Shown here: positions 34,397-42,867 of the stretch, one piece after another
Layout of the letters: each line of letters begins with the position of its first letter
Position numbering within the stretch: position 1 is the first letter of the stretch
Position numbers and translations under genes: made by a program
The notes under the pieces: generated by a model
The model's database searches: none
Told to the model about the DNA's origin: nothing
What the model saw: only the letters and a program-made list of their open reading frames with translations
NCBI GenBank assembly: GCA_946566685.1
Contig: CAMNXA010000016.1
Span: forward strand, 1 to 64,000
Direction: 5' to 3'
Source of the DNA: an uncultured Lachnospiraceae bacterium
GTDB taxonomy: Bacteria; Bacillota; Clostridia; Lachnospirales; Lachnospiraceae
DNA length: 64,000 nucleotides

Positions 34397-34808
34397 AGCA
34401 AGGACAGATTTAGCCGTATATCGTTTAGAGACGGCGAGACAATGTATTATATCGGCAAAAGCATTGATAGAAATATCGGATTACAAGGGTGCGGCAAATC
34501 GTACTTATTATGCTGTTTTTCATTGTATGCGAAGTGTATTAGCATTAAGTTCCATAGACTTTTCAAAACATTCTGCGGTGGGCGCTTATTTTCGTAAAGA
34601 ATATATAAAAACAGGGATATTTGATATATCTATGTCAGATATAATATCGGAAGCCTTTGATATTCGCAGCGATAGCGATTATAATGATTATTTTGTGATA
34701 TCGAAAAAGGAGGTTGAAGAACAGATATTAAATGCGCAGTATTTTTATGATAGGGTAGAGGAATATGTAGTGGCGCAAATTAAGGATTGTGAAAGCAGGA
34801 ACTCATGA
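34389..34808 (+). CDS. HEPN-domain protein (toxin of MNT-HEPN pair)
   Basis: This 139-aa all-helical HEPN protein has AANRTYYAVFHCMRSVL in the second helix, where Arg and His are separated by six residues (RX6H, the catalytic RNase spacing of HEPN toxins). A C-terminal RSDSDYNDYF segment is typical of the family. It is translationally coupled to the MNT gene (ATGGATAA overlap), the usual order for this module. The target is probably cellular RNA by family. Base composition is AT-rich relative to surrounding genes. Confidence 0.85.
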   Translation: MDKARTDLAVYRLETARQCIISAKALIEISDYKGAANRTYYAVFHCMRSVLALSSIDFSKHSAVGAYFRKEYIKTGIFDISMSDIISEAFDIRSDSDYNDYFVISKKEVEEQILNAQYFYDRVEEYVVAQIKDCESRNS

Positions 34809-34936
34809 AACGGAGAAACCTTGCTTTTATTATATTGATTTTCTTGTTTTAGTATTATTCAATAATAGGAGAGGGGAAAAACCCCTTATTAGTAAGATGT
34901 TTTTCACAAAGTACGTGTCTGTGGATGAGAGGCGTG

Positions 34937-35160
34937 TTGCCAGCAACGAGATGTGTACGTTTCTGATCTTGAATATTTCTTCTCTACAATTGATATTGAT
35001 ACCAGTGAATATAATTGCGTACAGACAGCAGTACGGGAGCGTGAACCCGGCGGGAATCATAGCGCTGGCGATTGTGGCAACATTTATCAGTACGTTGACA
35101 GCGGTGGTGTATTGTAAGGGGAAGGATAGAAGGCGGAGAGTTTGAGGGCTCTCCGCTTTC
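34937..35160 (+). pseudogene. Duplicated 3' fragment of spmA with terminator (copy 2)
   Basis: About 220 bp here match the last 217 bp of spmA (33744-33960), including stop and terminator, with scattered differences and a 6-bp insertion. The encoded remnant is ASNEMCTFLILNISSL through YCKGKDRRRRV. It lacks the N-terminal two thirds of SpmA, and the region upstream is unrelated. The track ORF 34789-35145 joins unrelated codons to this remnant and has no convincing start. With copy 1 it brackets the MNT-HEPN pair as direct repeats. Confidence 0.85.
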
Positions 35161-35357
35161 ACTTTGCCGACATATATATATTGACAAAAATACCTATTAT
35201 CACTACGATAAAATTGGAATTTATTAGAAAAAGGAACGGACTAATCCAATTGAAAATACATCTTATGGTGGTTTGATTCCGGGGCAGAGCACAGAAGATT
35301 TTTTTCAGTTGCAGCAGTATGCCCAGAAATTTTAATATTGGAAACGGAGGTAATGTA

Positions 35358-35960
35358 ATGAATTTTGATGTAAACCAACTAAAATGGACAAGAAAACCTG
35401 CGGATTATACTATCTTTGATGATAAAATTGAAGTCATGACAAGTCCTCACACAGATTTATGGCAGAGGACGTACTATCACTTCAGAAATGACAATGCGCC
35501 TGTTTTGCAGATGGAGACGGATGAAAAAATTTTTTCCTTTATAGTGAAAACAGAATTTGAAAGCAAGCACAGATTTGATCAATGTGGGATTGTAATGTAT
35601 CTTGACAGTGAAAACTGGCTGAAAGGTTCGATAGAATACGAAAACGAAAGCTTCCAGCATCTTGGAAGTGTTGTTACTAACAATGGTTATTCGGATTGGG
35701 CAACAACAGAAATAGATGCTTCTGTAAAAGCAATGTGGTATAGATTCAGCCGCAGGGAAGATGACTATTGTATTGAGTGCTCTGAGGATGGTACTACTTT
35801 TAAGCAAATGCGTGTATGCCATATGTGGAATGGCGGCGGAACGATTCGATTTGGCATCTATGCCTGTAGTCCTGAAGAATCGTCATTCAAGGCAACATTT
35901 ACCAACATGGAAATAACGGAATGTAAGTGGCCTGCACACAACGGACAACAGCCGGACTGA
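35358..35960 (+). CDS. DUF1349 (concanavalin A-like) protein
   Basis: This 200-aa cytosolic protein has a jelly-roll fold typical of DUF1349. It carries LKWTRKPADYTIFDDKIEVMTSPHTDLWQRTYYHF, then QCGIVMYLDSENWLKGSIEYEN and WATTEIDASVKAMWYRFSRREDDY. Such proteins are small lectin-like folds of unknown function. ATG 35358 has GGAGG 7 nt upstream; the track start at 35319 has none. It is followed 39 bp later by a fructosamine-kinase-like gene, possibly in one transcript. Confidence 0.85.
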   Translation: MNFDVNQLKWTRKPADYTIFDDKIEVMTSPHTDLWQRTYYHFRNDNAPVLQMETDEKIFSFIVKTEFESKHRFDQCGIVMYLDSENWLKGSIEYENESFQHLGSVVTNNGYSDWATTEIDASVKAMWYRFSRREDDYCIECSEDGTTFKQMRVCHMWNGGGTIRFGIYACSPEESSFKATFTNMEITECKWPAHNGQQPD

Positions 35961-35999
35961 GAATTCATAGGGATATACAAAAGGAAACGGGAAAGGGCT

Positions 36000-36914
36000 A
36001 TGGCATCAGATAAAACTACACCCCAACAATTTACATCCCTGTCAGATGCGCTATGTTCGCTGTTTGGGGAAGGGACTAAAATAGAACAGACCATCCGCAT
36101 ATCCGGCGGCGATATCAATGAAGCCTACGGATTAGTGCTGACAGGCGGCAAGCGCATTTTCGTGAAATGCAATACAAAGTCAAACGCTTCTCTTTTTATG
36201 GCAGAGGCAGAGGGACTAGGTGCGATCGCCCGCACGGAAACCATCGGCACACCACAGATACTCGGGCTTGGAACGGATGAGGACAGAGGCGGATACTCTT
36301 TCCTGTTGTTGGAATTTGTTTCCGGCAGGAATCGCAGTGCAGATTATTGGGAAGATTTTGCGAGGCAGCTTTCCGATATGCATCATGCGTCAACAATCGG
36401 ATTGGTTTCAAATGGCAAATATGGTTTTGACTGTGACAACTACATTGGCAGGCGCGGGCAGATCAATGCAGGACATGACAGTTGGACATCCTTCTTCCGT
36501 GACTGCCGTCTGGAACCGCAGTTTCGGGATGCTGAGCGATATTTTGAAAAAGAGGATTGGACAAGGATTAATCGGTTGCTTGAGCATTTGGATGAAATTC
36601 TTATAGAGCCGGAATCCCCGTCCCTGCTGCACGGAGATTTGTGGGGCGGGAATGTCATCACGGGAAATGATGGCAGGGCATGGCTGATCGATCCGGCAGT
36701 CTATGTGGGACATGCGGAAGCGGATCTTGCCATGACAGAATTATTCGGGGGATTTCCGCGGACTTTTTATGACGCTTATCAGGAAGCAGCGCCCCTTCAG
36801 CCGGGTTATGAACACCGCCGGGATGTGTATAATCTTTATCATCTTCTGAACCACCTGAATATGTTCGGGAGGATGTATCTTTCGGAAGTGAGAAGTATTC
36901 TAAGACAGATGTAA
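36000..36914 (+). CDS. Fructosamine kinase-family protein
   Basis: This 304-aa protein of the fructosamine/ketosamine-3-kinase family has an N-terminal ATP-binding lobe (GGDINEAYGL, then FVKCN with the conserved Lys). The C-lobe carries the catalytic LLHGDLWGGNVI (Asp and Asn) and IDPAVYVGHAEADLAM with the metal-binding Asp. Members phosphorylate glycated amines, aiding deglycation or use of Amadori compounds. The length is normal. Its partner DUF1349 gene lies just upstream on the same strand. Confidence 0.9.
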   Translation: MASDKTTPQQFTSLSDALCSLFGEGTKIEQTIRISGGDINEAYGLVLTGGKRIFVKCNTKSNASLFMAEAEGLGAIARTETIGTPQILGLGTDEDRGGYSFLLLEFVSGRNRSADYWEDFARQLSDMHHASTIGLVSNGKYGFDCDNYIGRRGQINAGHDSWTSFFRDCRLEPQFRDAERYFEKEDWTRINRLLEHLDEILIEPESPSLLHGDLWGGNVITGNDGRAWLIDPAVYVGHAEADLAMTELFGGFPRTFYDAYQEAAPLQPGYEHRRDVYNLYHLLNHLNMFGRMYLSEVRSILRQM

Positions 36915-37074
36915 CGAAAGGAAGGGGCATAGAATAGGGTAGAAGCTGTCTCTGCCAGAAAGTATATGCAGCCTGTGCAAGATGAAAGCATTAAATTTTA
37001 ACTTGCGTAAACGTAGGTAGTACCCATAGGCAGTAACTCACATAGAATAAACTAAAATCCATACAGGAAAGCCT

Positions 37075-38214
37075 ATGGAAATTTATGTAGTCAAACCAGG
37101 AGATACCGTGGATTCCATTGCCGCAGGCTATGGGATTCCGGTATCTTCCGTTATTTATAATAATCAGCTTGTCTATCCTTATTCGCTGGCAGTGGGCCAG
37201 GCACTTCTGCTGTCTGTGGGTGAGACTTCCGAACCTTCTTATCAGGCCTGGGTCAATGGCTATGCATACCCATTTATTCAACAGAACGTCTTAGAGGAAA
37301 CCCTTCCCTATCTGTCTTCCCTCTCTGTTTTTTCCTATGGCTTTACCACAGAAGGGGAACTGATTCCGCCGACACTGGATGATTCTTTTATGGTCAATGC
37401 GGCACTTATGGAAGGGGTGCGTCCTGTGCTTACCCTGACGCCGCTTGACGCATATGGAAATTTCAATAACTTCCTGATCACTTCCGTGGTAAACGACCAG
37501 GCAGCCAAAGACAATCTCCTTAACAATCTCCTTGACACCGTGCAGGAAAGGGATTTTCAGGGTGTGGACATTGATTTTGAGTATATCCGCCCCGAGGATA
37601 GGATTCCGTTTGCCGATTTCGTGGCAGATGTGAGGAATTTTCTTTCACCTTACGGTTATCATGTGTCTGTGGCGCTTGCGCCTAAGACTTCGGACACGCA
37701 GACAGGGCTTCTTTATGCGGGAAAAGATTATGGCCTTTTGGGGAAAGCGGCAGACAGTGTGCTGCTCATGACTTATGAGTGGGGTTATACCTATGGCCCG
37801 CCCATGGCGGTGGCACCTGTCAATAAAGTCAGACAGGTGGTAGAATATGCCGTTACCCGTATTGATCCGGCTAAGATTGATCTGGGAATCCCCAATTACG
37901 GGTACGACTGGACGCTGCCTTTTGTGCAGGGGAAATCCCGGGCGACTACCGTAAGCAATCTGGAAGCCGTGCGGATTGCCATAGAGGCGGGTGTCCCGAT
38001 TCAGTTTGATGAAGTAGCCATGTCACCGTTTTTTCAGTATGAAAAAGAGGGTCAGCTTCACGAAGTATGGTTTGAGGACGTGAGAAGTTATCGGGAAAAG
38101 TTTTCCCTTCTGACGACTTATGGCCTGCGTGGGATGGGATACTGGCAGATCATGCGGTTTTTCCGCCCGAACTGGCTTTTGCTTGCGGATATGTTTGAGA
38201 TTCAGAAGGACTGA
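37075..38214 (+). CDS. LysM-GH18 hydrolase (spore SleL/YaaH-like)
   Basis: This 379-aa protein has one N-terminal LysM module (residues 2-46: YVVKPGDTVDSIAAGYGIPV...AVGQALLLS). A glycoside hydrolase 18 domain follows, with the catalytic strand GVDIDFEYI and LLMTYEWGY. There is no signal peptide, as in YaaH/SleL cortex-lytic N-acetylglucosaminidases that enter the spore coat from the mother cell. YaaH has two LysM modules, here only one. The product would act on cortex muropeptides during germination. It fits the spore-forming lifestyle shown by spmA and spmB. Confidence 0.9.
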   Translation: MEIYVVKPGDTVDSIAAGYGIPVSSVIYNNQLVYPYSLAVGQALLLSVGETSEPSYQAWVNGYAYPFIQQNVLEETLPYLSSLSVFSYGFTTEGELIPPTLDDSFMVNAALMEGVRPVLTLTPLDAYGNFNNFLITSVVNDQAAKDNLLNNLLDTVQERDFQGVDIDFEYIRPEDRIPFADFVADVRNFLSPYGYHVSVALAPKTSDTQTGLLYAGKDYGLLGKAADSVLLMTYEWGYTYGPPMAVAPVNKVRQVVEYAVTRIDPAKIDLGIPNYGYDWTLPFVQGKSRATTVSNLEAVRIAIEAGVPIQFDEVAMSPFFQYEKEGQLHEVWFEDVRSYREKFSLLTTYGLRGMGYWQIMRFFRPNWLLLADMFEIQKD

Positions 38215-38255
38215 CAGGTAAATATTGTTAATGAGATGCTATATCGCTCAAATGC

Positions 38256-39545
38256 TCACAACTTCACAAACATAATGATCCGGAATTTATGATTCTCACA
38301 ATAACAGTCAATATTTCCGCCCAGTTTGTCACAGAAAGCCTGCACGCTCTTCATGCCAAGGCCGTGCCCCTTGCCTTTTTGGCTTTTGGGGAGGCCGGTC
38401 AGAGAGTCAAAGAGAAGTTCATTCGCGCACTCGTTTTCCATATCGATCAGCAGATATTCAGCCGTGCAATGTATTTTTCCGTTAATATACCGCTTTGAGG
38501 GTTCCGTATTTTTAACGCCGTGCACGGCATTTTCCAAAAGGTTGGCTAACACCATGGCAAAGGCATATTCATTGACCGGAATTTCCCGGGGAATCATCAC
38601 ATCAAGGTGCAGCGCAATATGAAAGGATTTTGCCTGTCCGACCATTTGGGAAAGAAGGGTATTTATGATGAGATTTTCACAATACCGATCAATCTTATTT
38701 TCATTGACTACTTCATTAATGTGTCCGGTTATGTGTCTGATCTCATCATATTCTCCCTGATTCATCAGGGAATCTATCATCATGGAATAATGTTTCATAT
38801 CATGGCGGAGTATCTTAAGATTCTGTTCGGACTGTTCCACCAGATAATTCTGACTTTCCAGACCCTTGATGTAGGAGCCGAACATTACGTTTTTCCAATA
38901 TTCATCGACCTGTTTGTTGGCACTGTCCAGATAACGCAGAACGACTACGTAAGATACGAGCATTGTGATCATTAAGAAGATGCTGACTGGAATATTCTGA
39001 GGATATTCATAAAGGGTATGGGGAAAGAAAGCCAGACAGGAAAAGCTGCAAAAAAAGAAGACAGGAATCAGGCACAGTTCCCACCAGCTTTTTCCAAGAT
39101 CCCGTTCGCAGAAGGTATGAAAGATTCCTCCAATCTTATAAAAAAGTATCATTAAAATGGTGAGATGCATCAGCAGATTTCCCGTCAGTGCGAGGCTGAT
39201 GCTGCCCGTGAGAATATACAGGATGGAGGCTGTTATACTGCCCACAATGACATAGTTGGAAGCGCTGAGGCTGATAAACAGTACTCTGCTGTCTCTCTTT
39301 TTGGCTATAAGAAGTCCTGTGGACTGTGCTATGGCAATCTGCAATATTGTTGTGAAGAAGTAGACCAGATTGCTGTCCGGGACCAGATTCAGTTTAAGAA
39401 TGTCCAGCAGGTTCATGATCGTGCAGGAGATAAAACAGATAGCGGTCGTTTTCTTTTGGGAATATCGATGCGTCAGAAACAGGTAGATAAATATCACAAA
39501 GAATATATGGCTGAACATATATGATATATTTTTAACATAAATCAT
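38256..39545 (-). CDS. AgrC-like (GHKL) sensor histidine kinase
   Basis: This 429-aa protein has about seven N-terminal membrane helices (residues 1-205). A short coiled linker follows, then a GHKL kinase domain: phospho-His in ILRHDMKHYSMMIDSL, ENAVHGV, and KGHGLGMKSVQAF. This is the peptide-pheromone receptor/LytS-like class. ATG 39545 is chosen for its GAGGGT site; the track's GTG at 39590 overlaps the upstream regulator. The LytTR regulator gene ends 46 bp upstream. No agrB/agrD-like genes are nearby, so the ligand source is unknown. Confidence 0.88.
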   Translation of the reverse strand: MIYVKNISYMFSHIFFVIFIYLFLTHRYSQKKTTAICFISCTIMNLLDILKLNLVPDSNLVYFFTTILQIAIAQSTGLLIAKKRDSRVLFISLSASNYVIVGSITASILYILTGSISLALTGNLLMHLTILMILFYKIGGIFHTFCERDLGKSWWELCLIPVFFFCSFSCLAFFPHTLYEYPQNIPVSIFLMITMLVSYVVVLRYLDSANKQVDEYWKNVMFGSYIKGLESQNYLVEQSEQNLKILRHDMKHYSMMIDSLMNQGEYDEIRHITGHINEVVNENKIDRYCENLIINTLLSQMVGQAKSFHIALHLDVMIPREIPVNEYAFAMVLANLLENAVHGVKNTEPSKRYINGKIHCTAEYLLIDMENECANELLFDSLTGLPKSQKGKGHGLGMKSVQAFCDKLGGNIDCYCENHKFRIIMFVKL

Positions 39546-39590
39546 TCTGACCCTCATTTCTGTGCTATAGATATTTATCTTACCGTGCAC

Positions 39591-40325
39591 CTACTTGTAT
39601 TTTTCAGAAACAAAGAGAAGGTATTCCCTTTTGACTCTTGTAGCCTTTGCCTTGCTGACAGGAAGCTGTTTGCCGGATTCCATGATCATGCTGTCAGATG
39701 TCAACTGTTTGACATAGTCGAGATTGACAAGGAAAGATTTGTGGATTTGCAGGAAATTCTTTCTCCTGGCGGCCTCCCTTGTCTCTTCTTCAAAAGATTT
39801 TCTGAGGAAAAGGCTCTTTATAATTTCGCCGTCAAACATATGTACTTCCTGTTTTCGGCCAATATTTTCAATATATTCTATTTTGGAATAAGGCCTTTGC
39901 AGTAAGCCACCCTGTGTCTTGATCAGATACATGGATTCTGATTTTATAGTTGTATAGGATAGGGCATAATCCAACGCCTCATAAAGTTTGTCCTCATCGA
40001 TTGGCTTAAGGAGGTATCTTATGGCGTGCACCCCATAAGCGTCCAACGCATAATCATCGGATGCGGTGATATAGATGATCGCACTTTCATGGCCGGACAT
40101 CCGGATCTGTTTGCCGATATCAATTCCTGTCCGCCGCGGCATCAGCATGTCTAATATATAGATATCTGTAAGCTTTCCCGCTAATATCTTCTGGTATAAT
40201 CTGGATGGATCAGAAAATTTCTCAAGTTCAAAATCTTTGTCCGGATGCTGAGACTTATATTTTAACAATAATTTTTCTACGTTGAGCAGGTCTTTGATGC
40301 TGTCATCACAAACTGTTATTTTCAT
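39591..40325 (-). CDS. LytTR-family response regulator
   Basis: This 244-aa protein has a receiver domain (residues 1-120) with acidic residues in TVCDDSIKD, phospho-Asp in IYILDMLMPRRTG, and LLKPIDEDKLYEA. A LytTR DNA-binding domain occupies about 135-240 (GGLLQRPYSKIEYIENIGRKQEVH, IHKSFLVNLDYVKQL). It is like AgrA. It is the first gene of a two-gene unit with the AgrC-like kinase and reads away from the InlB-repeat protein gene, which could be a target. Confidence 0.92.
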   Translation of the reverse strand: MKITVCDDSIKDLLNVEKLLLKYKSQHPDKDFELEKFSDPSRLYQKILAGKLTDIYILDMLMPRRTGIDIGKQIRMSGHESAIIYITASDDYALDAYGVHAIRYLLKPIDEDKLYEALDYALSYTTIKSESMYLIKTQGGLLQRPYSKIEYIENIGRKQEVHMFDGEIIKSLFLRKSFEEETREAARRKNFLQIHKSFLVNLDYVKQLTSDSMIMESGKQLPVSKAKATRVKREYLLFVSEKYK

Positions 40326-40678
40326 GCGATAGTTTTTCCCTTTCGTATAAGACGTTAAATTTGTCTTTCAATCAAACTGAATATTACTAAAATTATACCG
40401 GGATTTGCTTTGGTTTATCAACTGATTTGGACAGGAAATTCGCACCTGATTGTGAAAAACTCATGGTTAAATGTGAAGAAATGAAATTGACGCTAATATA
40501 GCAAAAAGATAGAATGTGTGAGAACTCGGCAATTTGTGTCATAGGAGTTTTGGAGAAAGATAAGCAGGCGGAGAGTTTGAGGACTCTCCGTTGTTGTTAT
40601 AGGAATCTAAGGGAACAGTATTTCCTATTATATGCCAATATGATAATATGAATATAAGAGGAGAAGGGCGGATTTTTT
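40326..40678. other. Spacer between LytTR regulator and surface-protein genes
   Basis: This 353-bp AT-rich spacer should carry the divergent promoters. At 40569-40590 it contains CGGAGAGT-TTGAGG-ACTCTCCG, a third copy of the spmA terminator hairpin (preceded by AAGATAAGCAGG, resembling AAGGATAGGAGG in spmA). No gene ends here on the plus strand, so it is a displaced copy. I saw no ORF. Confidence 0.65.
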
Positions 40679-42847
40679 ATGCGAAAGAAGGAAAGGAAAA
40701 CGGCGAACATGAGAAAAGTGGGAAAGAAAATCATATACTGTCTGGGCGCATATGTTTTGATGGTGCAGTTGTTTCTGATCAATAATCTGCCATGTTATGC
40801 TTCGGAGATCGGAACGGGGGCTTATCCGTCAGAGAACACTTCGCAGGCAGAACCGCCGGCGCCTGCCATCACTTCAGTCAGCGTATCGCCTGTGTCAACG
40901 GTTGTTTCCAAAAATTCTTCCTATGCCTTTGTGGCTTCTGTGGCCGGGCAGAATGATTACAGCCGGGAAGTAGCCTGGAGCGTTCATGGACAGACGAGTC
41001 AGAATACTTTTATAGATGGCAGCGGCATTCTGCATGTGGGGTCAGACGAATCATCCTCTTCCCTGATTGTAAAGGCAACTTCAAAACAGGACAGCAGTTA
41101 CAGTGCAACAGCGCTGGCAACGGTACAGACTTCCAGTTATTCCATCCAGGTGAAAGCTTCTCCGGACAACGGCGGTTCCGTATATGGAGGCGGCACGGTC
41201 AAAGAAGGCGGTTATGCGGTGCTCACTGCTGCGCCGTACAGTGGATTTGCTTTTGAGGGTTGGTTTTTAGAGAATAATAAAGTTTCCGACAATACCCAGT
41301 ACACGGTGGAGAACATACATAGTGACGCTGTTTATACAGCTAATTTCAGGTCGGATAACTGTCAGATTAATGTAAATGTCAATGACGGCAATGCCGGTAC
41401 GGCCACCGAGAGCAGAACCGTAAAATATGGGGAAAACATGGTGCTGGAAGCCAGGGCAAAAGCCGGTTATCGGTTTGACGGCTGGATGGAAAACGGAACA
41501 ACTGTAAGTACGGACAGCAGGTGGCAGTTAAACAATATTACCGGTTCCAGAAACCTGACGGCTATGTTTTCGAGGATTCAATACACCCTTACGCTCAACG
41601 GCTGGCCTGCCTCTACGGGCACGGTATCCGGACAGGGAACTTATGATGAGGGAAGTGACATTAAGATTAAGGCGGTTCCCATGAATGGGTACCAGTTTGT
41701 GTCATGGTCTGACAACGGTAACGTAGTCAGTACCGATCCGGAATATTCCGTAGAGGATATTTCCAGGGATATGTTTCTTCTGGCGACTTTTGAAAAAGTA
41801 AGAAATAATACTTATTCTATCACAGCTCAGGTATCCGCGAATGGTAAAATTGTGCCGGAAGGCAATAGCATTGTGCCGGAAGGTTCCTCCATGTCCTATG
41901 TGATCATGCCGCAGGAGGGGTATATGGTCAATGCCGTGTATGTGGATGGCAGATCTGTGGGGGCGGTTACTTCCTATCGTTTTGCGGATGTCAGGGAGAA
42001 TCACAGTATTTCCGCAGATTTTGTGACGAAGCCGGGAGAGAATGAGGGCGACCATGTGCAGGCAGAGGAGCCGGATGGGAAGGACAAGACTCATGAGCCA
42101 GATGAGGGCAGTCCGTCAGATCAGATGATAGAGTCCCAAGACGACACGGAACTGCTGACAGGGGCCATTGAAACCGGCAATCTGCAAGTGACTGTCCACA
42201 ATGATTTTGCAGATACGAAGCAGGCAACTTCCCGTGGCGGATTTGATGAAAATACCAGTGTTGCAAACCTGAAAGTGATATGGGATAAGGTACTGACCAA
42301 AGAAGAGAAAATGGAGATGTTACAGGGAGAGGTTCCGATAGCCATTCAATTTTCTGTGGATGACACCGATGGGGAAGAAACCAGAGAGACCGTAGAGGCA
42401 TTTGCACAAAGCAAGCTGCCCGGCATGACGATTGGGCGGTATTTCGAAGTGCGGCTTACGAAATCGGTACAGGGTGATGTACAGGTGCTCCAGGAACTGC
42501 CGGAAGCAGTGAAAGTGGTGCTGAATGTTCCGAAACACTTGCAGGCAGAAAACCGGGAATTTTATATTTTAAGATTACATACAAAGGAAGATGGCAGCCA
42601 GGATTTTGCCCAGCTTTTGGATGAGGACGAGGATCCGGATACGATCACATTTTCCACAGACAGATTCTCTCCCTATGCGATCGCCTATATTGACTGGTCT
42701 TCGGAGAAGTCCGGGGAGACAGGAAACACAGCAGATGCTGCTGATGATAACGGAATAGTAAGCGTCATAGCAATCATGGTTGTTGCTCTTGCCCTGGTGG
42801 CTACTTTTGGGCTCTTATGGTATGTTACCAAAAGGAGAAGACGTTGA
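40679..42847 (+). CDS. Surface protein with divergent InlB B-repeats
   Basis: This 722-aa exported protein has a basic N-terminus, then a signal/anchor helix (about residues 20-42). Residues 60-150 form an Ig-like region. About four copies of the bacterial (divergent InlB B) repeat follow, each with a GGTVKEGG..VxLTAAPxxGFAFEGW-type core and ending in xFxR/xFEK. A Glu/Asp-rich linker and a C-terminal domain come next. The protein ends with a membrane helix followed by VTKRRRR. There is no LPxTG motif, so it is membrane-anchored rather than sorted. The role may be adhesion or matrix binding, inferred from domain type only. Confidence 0.8.
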   Translation: MRKKERKTANMRKVGKKIIYCLGAYVLMVQLFLINNLPCYASEIGTGAYPSENTSQAEPPAPAITSVSVSPVSTVVSKNSSYAFVASVAGQNDYSREVAWSVHGQTSQNTFIDGSGILHVGSDESSSSLIVKATSKQDSSYSATALATVQTSSYSIQVKASPDNGGSVYGGGTVKEGGYAVLTAAPYSGFAFEGWFLENNKVSDNTQYTVENIHSDAVYTANFRSDNCQINVNVNDGNAGTATESRTVKYGENMVLEARAKAGYRFDGWMENGTTVSTDSRWQLNNITGSRNLTAMFSRIQYTLTLNGWPASTGTVSGQGTYDEGSDIKIKAVPMNGYQFVSWSDNGNVVSTDPEYSVEDISRDMFLLATFEKVRNNTYSITAQVSANGKIVPEGNSIVPEGSSMSYVIMPQEGYMVNAVYVDGRSVGAVTSYRFADVRENHSISADFVTKPGENEGDHVQAEEPDGKDKTHEPDEGSPSDQMIESQDDTELLTGAIETGNLQVTVHNDFADTKQATSRGGFDENTSVANLKVIWDKVLTKEEKMEMLQGEVPIAIQFSVDDTDGEETRETVEAFAQSKLPGMTIGRYFEVRLTKSVQGDVQVLQELPEAVKVVLNVPKHLQAENREFYILRLHTKEDGSQDFAQLLDEDEDPDTITFSTDRFSPYAIAYIDWSSEKSGETGNTADAADDNGIVSVIAIMVVALALVATFGLLWYVTKRRRR

Positions 42848-42867
42848 AGAGAATAATGCGGTAGGAT

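Noticed and set aside
34789-35145. 118-aa ORF as an intact membrane protein
   Set aside because: Its second half is a copied spmA 3' fragment; the first half is unrelated and lacks a credible start.
38256-39590. GTG start at 39590 for the AgrC-like kinase
   Set aside because: ATG 39545 has GAGGGT at a good distance; the GTG start lies right at the end of the preceding gene without a site.
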